Of a stretch of DNA of 64,000 nucleotides, positions 8,148 through 16,677 are shown in pieces. The position numbers were made by a program, and so were the translations under genes. Origin of the DNA: Flavobacterium sp. Root901 (GTDB lineage: Bacteria; Bacteroidota; Bacteroidia; Flavobacteriales; Flavobacteriaceae); the NCBI RefSeq assembly GCF_001429765.1, contig NZ_LMJB01000005.1, positions 312,549 through 376,548 on the forward strand. Reading direction: 5' to 3'. The number at the start of each line of letters is the position of its first letter. Within the stretch, counting starts at the first letter, position 1. Under the pieces are notes generated by a model that saw only the letters and a list, made by a program, of their open reading frames with translations, ran no database searches and had not been told where the DNA came from.

Positions 8148-8738
8148 ATGAAAAGCATTTTAAAAATAATGAAAGCTACTTTTTTAGGAGGAATTTTATT
8201 TCTGGCACCATTAGCAGTACTGCTGATTGTTCTTGAAAAAGGATATGTAATAATCCAAAAAGTTACTCTTCCGCTTGTAAAGAATATGCCCAGAGTACAT
8301 GTTTTGGGAATCGCACTCCAGGAACTTATCGGCATAATAATTATAATCCTGATTTGCTTTACAGCAGGTTTACTGGCAAGAACTGCTAAAGCAAAAAAAC
8401 TGATTCAAAAATTAGAAAATGGCATTTTAAGTTTTATTCCCGGTTATTCGTTCATGAAAAGTATGAACGAAAGTATCATGGGATTTGAATCAAAAGAAGA
8501 TCTAAAAGTCATTCTCGTTCCTACTGATGCCGGCTGGCAGTTTGCTTTTCTCATTGAACAAATTGACGAAAACAATTTTACGGTTTTTATTCCTGATGCA
8601 CCAAATCCGTGGAGTGGTTCAGTTTGTTTTGTACAAAAACAAGATATTAAAGAAGTGGATATAACACAAAAACAAGCGCTGGCTTCTATTCGAAAATTAG
8701 GGTATGGCACTAAAGAATTGTTAAAAAACAAGCTCTAA
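8148..8738 (+). CDS. DUF502 family membrane protein
   Basis: The 196-residue protein has two N-terminal transmembrane helices (about residues 14-32 and 60-80) followed by a soluble beta-rich domain with FIPDAPNPWSGSV, the conserved DUF502 segment. Function is unknown; plant members (COV/LCV) affect vascular patterning and vesicle traffic. It sits between mevalonate kinase and the UbiA prenyltransferase in the same orientation. Confidence 0.85.
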   Translation: MKSILKIMKATFLGGILFLAPLAVLLIVLEKGYVIIQKVTLPLVKNMPRVHVLGIALQELIGIIIIILICFTAGLLARTAKAKKLIQKLENGILSFIPGYSFMKSMNESIMGFESKEDLKVILVPTDAGWQFAFLIEQIDENNFTVFIPDAPNPWSGSVCFVQKQDIKEVDITQKQALASIRKLGYGTKELLKNKL

Positions 8739-8798
8739 ATTTCAGATTTCAAAAATATCATTTAACTTCATTTTAATTTAAACCACAACATCTATTTT

Positions 8799-9755
8799 AT
8801 GTTAAGCAGACAGCACAGACTTTTAGTAATGAAAATTGTTAGTTTGTTTTCTGTGGTACGCGGTTACAACATTCCTATAATTATTTTGGCTCAATATTTA
8901 TCGGCAATTTTTATTCTTGCTCCAGAAAAAAGGGCGCTGGATATACTGCTTGATTTTTATTTGTTTTTAATCGTGTTTGCTTCTGCCATTACAATTGCTT
9001 CGGGTTATATTATCAATAATTTTTATGACAGTCAGAAAGATTTAATCAATCGTCCCAATAAATCAATGCTGGATCGATTGGTTAGTCAGAAAACAAAACT
9101 GACGGTTTATTTCAGCTTGAATTTTCTGGCTGTTTTAATGGCTTCGATTGTTTCGTGGCGCGCTTTTTTATTCTTTTCTGCTTATATTTTCCTGATTTGG
9201 TTTTATTCTCATAAAATAAAAAAATATCCTATTGTTGGAAATCTGACTGCAGCATTCATGGCTGTTATCCCGTTTTTTGCCATTTTATTGTATTTCTACA
9301 ATTCGATTTCGTTTGAAGAAATTGAGAATCACAGAAGTCATTTTGCCGTAATTTTGGCACATGCCATGTTTTTGTTTTTATTGCTTTTGATTCGCGAAAT
9401 GATAAAAGATCTGGAGAATTTAAAAGGCGATTTAGCAAATGATTATCATACAATTCCAATTACTTACAACGAAAGAGTTTCCAAACAAATTATCAGTGTT
9501 TTGACATTTTTGACTATAATTCCGGTTTATATTTTAGTGAATATTTACGATGTGGGTTATATGGACATTTACTTTTATGTTTGTTTTATTGTTTTGCTTT
9601 TTTTCCTGCTTTATTTGTGGAGATCAAATTCTAAACAGCAATTTTTGTTACTGCATAATGTTTTAAAATTTCTTATTGTTTCCGGGGTTTTCTGCATTGT
9701 TTTGATTAATCCGAGTGTTTTGTGGCATGGAAGCGAATTGATATCTAATTATTAA
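8799..9755 (+). CDS. UbiA-family prenyltransferase
   Basis: The 318-residue multispanning protein has both aspartate-rich motifs of the UbiA superfamily: NNFYDSQKDLINRPNK (about residues 69-84) and KDLENLKGDLANDYHTIP (about 205-222), which bind Mg-prenyl diphosphate. In this phylum such proteins are usually annotated as geranylgeranylglycerol-phosphate geranylgeranyltransferase-like. The cluster with mevalonate genes supports use of a polyprenyl donor; the acceptor is not evident. The next gene starts 6 bp after the stop. Confidence 0.88.
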   Translation: MLSRQHRLLVMKIVSLFSVVRGYNIPIIILAQYLSAIFILAPEKRALDILLDFYLFLIVFASAITIASGYIINNFYDSQKDLINRPNKSMLDRLVSQKTKLTVYFSLNFLAVLMASIVSWRAFLFFSAYIFLIWFYSHKIKKYPIVGNLTAAFMAVIPFFAILLYFYNSISFEEIENHRSHFAVILAHAMFLFLLLLIREMIKDLENLKGDLANDYHTIPITYNERVSKQIISVLTFLTIIPVYILVNIYDVGYMDIYFYVCFIVLLFFLLYLWRSNSKQQFLLLHNVLKFLIVSGVFCIVLINPSVLWHGSELISNY

Positions 9756-9761
9756 TGTTTT

Positions 9762-10295
9762 ATGATTAAAAGAATAATTAGATTATTCCAAACTACAAAA
9801 ACCGCTGAATCAATACTTACTGATATCCAATCTATTAGAGATAAAAGAGATATTAGTTTATTACTTGGAGATAAAATTCTGGACGTTAAAATACTTTATG
9901 GACAAGAAGGAATTAACAATTGGCTAGACACCAGCTTAACATTTATAAGGTTAGAACAAAATGGAATAATTTGCTTTCCATTTTCTGGTGATAAAGATTT
10001 CGAAAATTCTGGTATTGAGAAAAATTCAAAAGCAATATCAGATAAATGGAAAGCAATAATTTACAACTCTAAAATTGTTGACATTTTTTATATTCTGGAT
10101 GAAGCAATGAATTTTGACGATACACAATCAGCATATATTGTTTTAGATAATGGTTATGTGCTTGATGAAAACAGAATGTCACCTTCTGGACTCAATGGTG
10201 CAGATCTTTTTTGTAGAACTACGGATGAATTCGAAAAAGAAATTACGGACAATGGAATTAAAATCTATTCTGTAAAAAACAAAAAAATTAAATAA
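9762..10295 (+). CDS. Hypothetical protein
   Basis: I do not recognise this 177-residue protein. It has no signal peptide or membrane segment, is rich in Ile, Asn, Asp and Lys, and looks like a soluble alpha/beta protein. It begins 6 bp after the prenyltransferase and may be co-transcribed with it. A repeat with possible RNA structure follows its stop. The AT-rich codon use resembles that of the small accessory genes in the window rather than its neighbours. Confidence 0.6.
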   Translation: MIKRIIRLFQTTKTAESILTDIQSIRDKRDISLLLGDKILDVKILYGQEGINNWLDTSLTFIRLEQNGIICFPFSGDKDFENSGIEKNSKAISDKWKAIIYNSKIVDIFYILDEAMNFDDTQSAYIVLDNGYVLDENRMSPSGLNGADLFCRTTDEFEKEITDNGIKIYSVKNKKIK

Positions 10296-10317
10296 AAGAA
10301 GCCTAATGTTTGAACTT

Positions 10318-10387
10318 AGCCCCGATTGAAGTGGAAATCCTTTTATTTTTTTCTTAAAAAATAAAAGATTGAAACGGAAAGCGGGAA
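10318..10387 (+). repeat. Putative structured intergenic element, copy 1
   Basis: Visible stems: a closing ccccg/cggg pair, a small hairpin gatt..aatc around a gaagtgg loop, and a long A/T hairpin from ctttta to taaaag. The element at 30208 has the same order of elements and loop motifs but different stem sequences, which suggests structure conservation. It lies downstream of an orphan hypothetical gene. Confidence 0.6.
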
Positions 10388-10490
10388 ACCATGTTTAAAA
10401 AAATGCCAATTGTGGTGCTTTAAACTATCTTAAAATTTACAGCTATTAATCTAAGAACATTGAACTTAAGATTTATTAGCAGGAAAAAAC

Positions 10491-10498
10491 TATCTTTG
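10491..10498 (+). promoter_or_regulatory. Bacteroidota -7 element upstream of the pseudouridine synthase gene
   Basis: TATCTTTG matches TAnnTTTG and lies 18 bp before the ATG at 10516. The -33 element is not clear. Confidence 0.5.
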
Positions 10499-10515
10499 CA
10501 CAAATTACAGAATTT

Positions 10516-11424
10516 ATGAACAATAAGGAAGGCAATAATAAAAGAGGCGGATCGAGACCAAATAGCTCAAGATCAAACTCAAGCAAGCCAAAACCTCCTA
10601 TGGCTAAGCGTGCGCAAGGGCCTAAAAAAGTGAAACCTGAAGTTAAGGCAGCGCAGGAAGCAGCAGCTGAGAAATTGAGAAAACAAAATCAGCCGGCAAA
10701 GAGACAAAAGGCTTCTGACGAAATTCGTCTGAACAAATATATCTCAAATTCGGGAGTTTGTTCTCGTCGTGATGCGGATATATATATTCAGTCTGGAAAC
10801 GTGAAAGTAAACGGCGTTCCGGTTACTGAAATGGGATATTTAGTAAAATTAAATGATGTTGTGAATTTTGACGGTGTTGTTTTAACTCCTGAAAAAAAGG
10901 AATATATTTTACTGAACAAACCTAAAAACTTTACAACTGCCCTGGACGAAGGTCAGGAATATCGTAACGTTCTGGAACTTGTTCGCGGCGCTACAAATTC
11001 TAAAATTGGTCCAGTTGGAAGAATGGATAAAAACACAACTGGTTTGTTGTTGTTCACAAACGATACGGATATGATTCGTAAGTTTACTTTACCGAATCAG
11101 AAATCGTCTAAAATTTATCAGGTTTCTTTAGATAAAAACTTAAAATTTGAGGATTTAGAAAAAATAAGTAAAGGCTTGGTTCTTGACGGACACCGTGTAT
11201 TTGTTGAAGAAATCAGTTATATTGAAAAAGAAGCAAAAAGTGAAGTGGGCCTTAAACTTCGTTCATCGAATGTAAAAGTTGTTCGTGCGATTTTTGAACA
11301 CTTTGATTATGATGTGCTGCGTATTGACCGTGTTGCTTTTGCTGGCTTAACTAAAAAGAACCTTCCGAGAGGAAACTGGCGCTTTTTGACAGATCAGGAA
11401 ATTATCAATTTGAAAAATTCTTAA
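10516..11424 (+). CDS. RsuA/RluB-family pseudouridine synthase
   Basis: The 302-residue protein has a basic, low-complexity N-terminal tail (residues 1-65, rich in Ser, Asn, Lys and Pro). It then has an S4 RNA-binding domain (about 70-115, RLNKYISNSGVCSRRDAD) and a catalytic domain with GRMDKNTTGLLLFTND, in which Asp171 is the nucleophile. It would convert a uridine of large or small subunit rRNA to pseudouridine; RluB-type (23S U2605) is the usual annotation. The charged tail is common in Flavobacteria. A hairpin terminator follows. Confidence 0.88.
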   Translation: MNNKEGNNKRGGSRPNSSRSNSSKPKPPMAKRAQGPKKVKPEVKAAQEAAAEKLRKQNQPAKRQKASDEIRLNKYISNSGVCSRRDADIYIQSGNVKVNGVPVTEMGYLVKLNDVVNFDGVVLTPEKKEYILLNKPKNFTTALDEGQEYRNVLELVRGATNSKIGPVGRMDKNTTGLLLFTNDTDMIRKFTLPNQKSSKIYQVSLDKNLKFEDLEKISKGLVLDGHRVFVEEISYIEKEAKSEVGLKLRSSNVKVVRAIFEHFDYDVLRIDRVAFAGLTKKNLPRGNWRFLTDQEIINLKNS

Positions 11425-11448
11425 AACTTTTCAAATTTTGATTTTAGA

Positions 11449-11487
11449 TATTAATCCTGTTTTACGTTGTAAAATGGGATTTTTTTT
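11449..11487 (+). terminator. Rho-independent terminator after the pseudouridine synthase gene
   Basis: Hairpin arms atcctgttttac and gtaaaatgggat are followed by a run of T, 25 bp after the stop codon. Confidence 0.65.
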
Positions 11488-11489
11488 AT

Positions 11490-12098
11490 TCAGAAACTAA
11501 AAAAATTATGTCCGAAAAGTGTAAAAATTGATCTTCCGATATTTTGGTTCTTATCATCAACTGATTCGTAACATGAAAATCCTAAGATGATTTTTATTCC
11601 GGGCTGAATGCTGTTTAAGATATCTCTTTTTTGTTCTTCCAACAATAATTTTAAACTGTCAAGTAACTGGATATTATTTTTAAGATAAGAGACTACAAGC
11701 AGTGCAGAGAAGTTAAGAATTTCGCGGGCAGTTTCACTTTTTATCCCGACTTCGTTGGAGATCATTTCAGAAATTCTTCCTTTTTTGTTGTTAAAGATTT
11801 CTTTTAGCAATGTATTGCCTTCCAAGCGATAACAATCATCGACTGATAAAATTCTGCCGGAAGTAAAATCGACTTCCTGATAAAAATTTGAAGTATCTTC
11901 TATAAGCGAGACGATTTCTTTATAAAAGCCTGATTCTTCGGCCTTATTATAGAGACCCATTAAAACTGTACCGATTGAAACATCAATTCCCTTAATTAGG
12001 AGTGCATCATTTTCAAAATAAAATTTGTTTAGTTTTGAAACTACGTTTGAAGAAATAAAACGTCTAAGCTCAATTTGTAGGTTTGGGGTCATACTCAT
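11490..12098 (-). CDS. Hypothetical protein, possibly DUF937-like
   Basis: This 202-residue, mostly helical protein has no signal peptide. Its pattern of short helices with conserved small residues (SIGTVLMGLYNKAEESG, then ISEMISNEVGIKSETAREIL and a hydrophobic LNFSALLVVSYLK) resembles DUF937 proteins of Flavobacteria, but the match is from pattern only. It stands alone, convergent with the pseudouridine synthase gene, with ~280 bp of AT-rich non-coding DNA upstream. Function unknown. Confidence 0.6.
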   Translation of the reverse strand: MSMTPNLQIELRRFISSNVVSKLNKFYFENDALLIKGIDVSIGTVLMGLYNKAEESGFYKEIVSLIEDTSNFYQEVDFTSGRILSVDDCYRLEGNTLLKEIFNNKKGRISEMISNEVGIKSETAREILNFSALLVVSYLKNNIQLLDSLKLLLEEQKRDILNSIQPGIKIILGFSCYESVDDKNQNIGRSIFTLFGHNFFSF

Positions 12099-12375
12099 AA
12101 CTTATTAGATAATAATTTATACTCATTCAAAATAATCGATAAAGTGGGGCTTTTTATCGTTTATCATGTTAAAAATATAAAATATTTTAACATATCCAAA
12201 AAATAAGTTATGATTTTACACTTAACTTTTAGGGTAAGTTAAAGAGAAAATGTGCTAATGCCAGTAAATATAACCCTTTCGTAATCAAAGTGAAAAGTTT
12301 TCTTTTTCTAAAAAAATTAAAAATTTTCTTAAAAAAAATAAAAAATAAGAAAATAGCTAAGAATTTGTTACATAA

Positions 12376-12876
12376 TTAAAATAATATGTTTCGATATTCC
12401 CATGTTGTGTGAATAAATATTCCTAAATAGATAATACAAAACAAAAAGTTTATAAAACTCGAAGCGAGAAATCCCAAAACAGATCCTGTGGCTGCCTTAA
12501 ATGCTCTTTTATGGTTTGTAGAATCATAAAGTAATTCTCCGGCTAATGCTCCGACAAATGGCCCAATAATAACTCCAAAAGGTATTGGAGCCAAAATGCC
12601 AACAATTAAACCAATGTTTGTTCCCCACACTCCATAAGAACTACCGCCAAATTTTTTTGTGCCTTGTGCCGGGATAATATAATCTAAAACCGTAATTATT
12701 ATGGTTAGTAAAAGCGTTATTCCTAAAAGCCAGTAATTGTTTTCAACCGCTTTTGTTAAATACAATAACAGCAGACCAACCCAACAGCTGGAAAGTCCCG
12801 GTAAAACGGGAAGAAAACTCCCAAAAATGCCCACCATCATGCATATAAAACCTAATATCAACAATAATAAATCCAT
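12376..12876 (-). CDS. DUF456 domain-containing membrane protein
   Basis: The 166-residue protein has four to five hydrophobic helices and glycine-rich motifs (GSFLPVLPGL, FVGALAGELL) characteristic of DUF456, a glycine-zipper membrane family of unknown function. It is divergent from the small secreted protein at 12922, sharing a ~45 bp promoter region. Confidence 0.82.
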   Translation of the reverse strand: MDLLLLILGFICMMVGIFGSFLPVLPGLSSCWVGLLLLYLTKAVENNYWLLGITLLLTIIITVLDYIIPAQGTKKFGGSSYGVWGTNIGLIVGILAPIPFGVIIGPFVGALAGELLYDSTNHKRAFKAATGSVLGFLASSFINFLFCIIYLGIFIHTTWEYRNILF

Positions 12877-12885
12877 ATAATTTTG

Positions 12886-12893
12886 TAATTTTG
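12886..12893 (+). promoter_or_regulatory. Bacteroidota -7 element in the divergent gap
   Basis: TAATTTTG matches TAnnTTTG and is 28 bp upstream of the + strand start at 12922. It sits between the two divergent start codons. Confidence 0.45.
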
Positions 12894-12921
12894 TACCTAC
12901 AAATTTCGATTAAATAAAAAA

Positions 12922-13305
12922 ATGCGCAGCCTTTCACAATTCATTTTATTTGTAATATTTATTTTTTCAATAAATAATGCTGCCTGCGCGCAAACCAAAC
13001 AACTTTCTACAGAAGACCAGCTCCTGCAGGATAGCATTTACAACAGCAATAAGAAAAAGATATTAAATTTCTCAATGAAGGAATTCGATACGCTTTTCTT
13101 TGAGTTTTTTAACCGTAAAAATGACCCGAATATTACTTTAACTAAAACTCAATTTTACAATTACACGGTTCAGATTGCTGCATTCTCTGATCGTCTTGCA
13201 AAATTATATCCTGATCAAAAAGATGTTGCTGCCCAAAACAAAGAACATTGGCTTTCAGAAAGGTATGAAGATTATTTAAAATACAAAGATTCTCAAAAAA
13301 AATAA
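12922..13305 (+). CDS. Small secreted protein of unknown function
   Basis: The first ~23 residues form a signal peptide ending near AACAQ. The mature ~104 residues are polar and helical with no recognised motif. It is followed after ~50 bp by a lipoprotein gene on the same strand, so the two may act together in the envelope. Function not recognised. Confidence 0.65.
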   Translation: MRSLSQFILFVIFIFSINNAACAQTKQLSTEDQLLQDSIYNSNKKKILNFSMKEFDTLFFEFFNRKNDPNITLTKTQFYNYTVQIAAFSDRLAKLYPDQKDVAAQNKEHWLSERYEDYLKYKDSQKK

Positions 13306-13354
13306 TCGTATTTTTATATTTCAAATCTCATTTATTCAATTCAACATCAAATCC

Positions 13355-13840
13355 TTGAAGCAGTTTTTTATTTTTATAGCTTTTCTATTTTTAAATTCTT
13401 GTCAATATATTGACAAGCAGGTTCCGTCTGAAAAAGAATTACTTCAGAAAGAATTAAAATCTATTAACTGGAAAGAAGTTGATGAATACCCAACTGTAGC
13501 CAGCTGCGAAACCATAAACGAAAAGAAAGAACGCCAGAAATGTTTTTTTGATGTTATGTCACAGCTTATTCAGGAAAAATTAGATGTAGACAGTTTATCT
13601 ATTTTATATCCTGATTTGGATACTATTCAGGTAAAAGTGACTATTTTTCCTAATTCGAAAATGAAATTCGAACCAAAATTCCAAAAAGATTCTGTGGCTT
13701 ACGACACTATTAGAATTGACAGTATTCTTCATGCACGTCTGGTTGATTTCCCCAGAGTTAATCCTGCCATAAAACGCGGACTTCCTGTAAAAACGCAGTT
13801 TATTTTACCGGTTATTATTAAGGAAAAAGGCAAAAAATAA
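13355..13840 (+). CDS. Lipoprotein with TonB C-terminal-like segment
   Basis: Starts at TTG 13355; the N terminus KQFFIFIAFLFLNSCQ is a lipoprotein signal with the lipobox Cys at residue 16. The C-terminal segment FPRVNPAIKRGLPVKTQF resembles the TonB C-terminal domain pattern (LPxWxPAxxxGkPVxxxF). There is no proline-rich linker or transmembrane anchor of a true TonB. It may be a TonB-like envelope lipoprotein or a remnant of such a domain. It ends 6 bp from the convergent glycosyltransferase gene. Confidence 0.65.
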   Translation: MKQFFIFIAFLFLNSCQYIDKQVPSEKELLQKELKSINWKEVDEYPTVASCETINEKKERQKCFFDVMSQLIQEKLDVDSLSILYPDLDTIQVKVTIFPNSKMKFEPKFQKDSVAYDTIRIDSILHARLVDFPRVNPAIKRGLPVKTQFILPVIIKEKGKK

Positions 13841-13846
13841 TTCAAC

Positions 13847-14950
13847 TCAACTTCTAAAACGCCTGTCTTTCCATTCGTAAGAACCAAACAAACTATACAA
13901 CGCTACAGCCGAACTAAAAAAAGGATAGAATAAACTACTCAATAAAAGGCTTTTAATTTTAGTATTAGTCAAAAACTGATTTGTAATTGTAAGCAAAACA
14001 AAATCGATTGTAAGTTTAAAAAAAGCAAATAAAACCAGAAAAGGATAGCCAAAAATCCCAAAAAGAAACAAGAAAAATAATATTACAAAACTTAAATTCC
14101 CAAAGAAAACGATTAAACCCAAAAACTTTCCGAAAGCACTTTTATAGGAACTTGTTTTTGCTGCCCAGCGCACTCTCTGATGAAACAATGCTTTCCAGTT
14201 TTCTGTTGGTTTTGTAATTACGATTGCATTTTTGGCTTTTAAATAATGTACTTCTGCCGGGAATTTTTCAATAGCTTTTTGAAGTAAAAAAACATCATCG
14301 CCACTTGCAATTTTATTATTTCCATCAAAACCATCCAGCTTTTCAAACAACATTTTTTTGTACGCAAAATTGGCTCCGTTACACATAAAACCTCTGCCTA
14401 AACCAAAACTTCCAATTGTGGCACCCTGCAGACTTGTTAAATCTAATTGCTGAAAATGATGCAGAAAGGATGGTTTGCATTCATACGAAACTGCTCCGGC
14501 AAGCATGGAAACTTTATTTTCCTGAATATAACTATCAAATGTAGAAAGCCAGTTTTCAGGAACGACACAATCTGCATCTGTTGTTATTACCCAGTCGGTT
14601 TTTACGTGCGCCATTGCGGTTGTAATCGCATCTTTTTTAGGAGAATTTGAAATGCGAATGTTATCGGTTACTAAAAGCTGAAACCTGAAACCTGAAACTT
14701 CAAATTTTTCACTCGAATTATCATCAACTAAAATAACTTCAAATAAATCTGTAGGATAATTTAGTTTTGAAAAGCTGTCTAAAAGTCTGGGAAGATTCTC
14801 TTCTTCGTTTCTAAACGGAACAATGATCGTAAAACTCGTCTGTGGTTTTAAATCTGATTTTTGATAGTTCTTTATTTTAAAAAAGCCATAAACAAGCCAA
14901 CTAATACTTATGATATACATTGTTAATATGGCGAAAAAAGCAAAAATCAT
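13847..14950 (-). CDS. Glycosyltransferase family 2, membrane-associated
   Basis: The 367-residue protein has an N-terminal membrane helix and then a GT-A domain with TIIVPFRNEEENLPRLL, VILVDDNSS, the DxD-type TDADCVVP, GDDVFLL and QRVRW. C-terminal hydrophobic helices follow from about residue 290. This is the architecture of processive or polyprenyl-linked GT2 enzymes. It overlaps the upstream UPF0104 protein gene by 4 bp (ATGA), so the two probably act together on an envelope glycan or lipid. Confidence 0.85.
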   Translation of the reverse strand: MIFAFFAILTMYIISISWLVYGFFKIKNYQKSDLKPQTSFTIIVPFRNEEENLPRLLDSFSKLNYPTDLFEVILVDDNSSEKFEVSGFRFQLLVTDNIRISNSPKKDAITTAMAHVKTDWVITTDADCVVPENWLSTFDSYIQENKVSMLAGAVSYECKPSFLHHFQQLDLTSLQGATIGSFGLGRGFMCNGANFAYKKMLFEKLDGFDGNNKIASGDDVFLLQKAIEKFPAEVHYLKAKNAIVITKPTENWKALFHQRVRWAAKTSSYKSAFGKFLGLIVFFGNLSFVILFFLFLFGIFGYPFLVLFAFFKLTIDFVLLTITNQFLTNTKIKSLLLSSLFYPFFSSAVALYSLFGSYEWKDRRFRS

Positions 14951-15891
14951 TCTGTGGTTTTGGTTTTAAAATTCAGCACAAAATAACTTCCTATAATTAC
15001 AGGCAAAACCACATTTAGAAACCACATTAATGTACTTATAAAAATTACAATCCATTCGTTTACACCCAGAATTCCGAAGAAATAAATGGCGACACTTCCT
15101 TTTACAGCAAAATCTAAAAACTGAAATGTTGGCAGGGAAGAAGCTAAAAAATACACCGAAGTTATGGCTGCCATTAAAGTCAGGTACGGAAGATCGACAT
15201 CAAAACCTAAAAACAAAAAGTAATATTGATGCGAGAAAACGATATATCGCAAAATACCCAGAAGAATATTTTTTTGGTGAATAGACTTTGGAATTTCATT
15301 AATTTTATGAATTAGTTTTTCAATAGAATAGCCTTTTACTTTTATTTTTTTGATTGAAAATAAAATAATCAGGATCAGCAAAAATCCTCCAAATAAAATT
15401 AAAACCGTTTTGGTGGTAATGACATTAAATTGTGCATTGAAATACAACAGTCCAAAAATTCCAAAAATAATCGTGAGAATCATCTGGATTCCGTTACAGA
15501 TCAGATTTAGAAAAACAACTCTTTTTGCTTCAGATTTTGGGTAATACAATGCTTTTCCGGCGTACTCTCCTACTCCGTTTGGCGTAAAAATTCCGGCTGT
15601 TAAAGCGGCCAAAACCTGTTTTGCGGCTTCATAAACTGATATTTTCTGGATTACTTTGACAAGAATCTGCCATTTTAAAATCTCGAAATAACGGTTCAAA
15701 ATACTCAAAAGCAATATAAAGGAAATCCCAAGAACCGATTGGTTTTTACGAAATAAAACAAGGAACTTCTGCCAGTCCAGTTTATCATTATTAGCCAGCT
15801 GATTGTAAATAAAATAAAATGCACCGCCAACAATTAAAAGTTTAGCCAGAAGAACCAGGAATTGCTTAGCTTTGTGAGGAATTGAAATCAT
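14947..15891 (-). CDS. Lysylphosphatidylglycerol synthase transmembrane-like (UPF0104) protein
   Basis: About 314 residues with seven to eight predicted membrane helices and the UPF0104/LPG_synthase_TM motif TPNGVGEYAGKALYY. Proteins of this family are flippase or transferase membrane domains seen beside glycosyltransferases. I chose the ATG at 15891 over the in-frame TTG at 15915. Coupled by a 4-bp overlap to the GT2 gene. Confidence 0.8.
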   Translation of the reverse strand: MISIPHKAKQFLVLLAKLLIVGGAFYFIYNQLANNDKLDWQKFLVLFRKNQSVLGISFILLLSILNRYFEILKWQILVKVIQKISVYEAAKQVLAALTAGIFTPNGVGEYAGKALYYPKSEAKRVVFLNLICNGIQMILTIIFGIFGLLYFNAQFNVITTKTVLILFGGFLLILIILFSIKKIKVKGYSIEKLIHKINEIPKSIHQKNILLGILRYIVFSHQYYFLFLGFDVDLPYLTLMAAITSVYFLASSLPTFQFLDFAVKGSVAIYFFGILGVNEWIVIFISTLMWFLNVVLPVIIGSYFVLNFKTKTTE

Positions 15892-16038
15892 GCCGCAAAA
15901 GTAATCAATTTGCAAATTAGAAAATGTGCAAGTAGTAAATTAGAAAATGATATTCGATATTCAGATAATGTAGTCTCAGAACATATTCAGAGACAAAACT
16001 TAAAACCTGAAACTAATAAAACCTGAAATAAAATCCTC

Positions 16039-16593
16039 TTGACAAAAGAACGCATCATATTAGGCATTGACCCCGGAACCACAATTATGGGTTTTGGATT
16101 GATTAGAGTCATCAATAAAAAAATGGAATTCCTGCAGTTAAACGAACTGCAATTATCCAAATACGATAATCATTACCAAAAACTAAAAATTATTTTTGAA
16201 CGAACTATAGAATTAATCGAAACACATCATCCGGATGAAATTGCGATTGAAGCGCCTTTCTTTGGCAAAAATGTGCAATCGATGCTAAAGCTTGGTCGTG
16301 CGCAAGGTGTGGCAATGGCCGCAGGACTTTCGAGAGATATTCCGATTACAGAATATGAACCTAAAAAAATTAAAATGGCTATTACCGGAAACGGAAACGC
16401 CAGCAAAGAACAGGTTGCCAAAATGCTGCAGCAGCTTTTAGGCTTAAAAGAATTACCAAAAAATCTGGATTCAACAGATGGTTTGGCGGCGGCGGTCTGT
16501 CATTTTTTTAATTCCGGAAAAGTTGTGGCAGGCAAAAGTTATTCTGGCTGGGACGCTTTTGTAAAACAAAATGAAGACAAAATTAGAAAATGA
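16039..16593 (+). CDS. ruvC: Holliday junction endodeoxyribonuclease RuvC
   Basis: At 184 residues it shows the RuvC catalytic acidic residues in order: GIDPGT (Asp), [11 protein letters not shown] (Glu) and [13 protein letters not shown] (Asp pair). It resolves Holliday junctions with RuvAB. The start is a TTG at 16039 ([14 protein letters not shown]); no ATG is available before the first motif. hemW follows after ~85 bp on the same strand. Confidence 0.93.
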   Translation: MTKERIILGIDPGTTIMGFGLIRVINKKMEFLQLNELQLSKYDNHYQKLKIIFERTIELIETHHPDEIAIEAPFFGKNVQSMLKLGRAQGVAMAAGLSRDIPITEYEPKKIKMAITGNGNASKEQVAKMLQQLLGLKELPKNLDSTDGLAAAVCHFFNSGKVVAGKSYSGWDAFVKQNEDKIRK

Positions 16594-16677
16594 GATAATT
16601 AGTCAATTAGATAATTCTATTCGTTATCTATAACAATTATCTAATTATCAAAATTGACACATTATCTAATTAAATAA

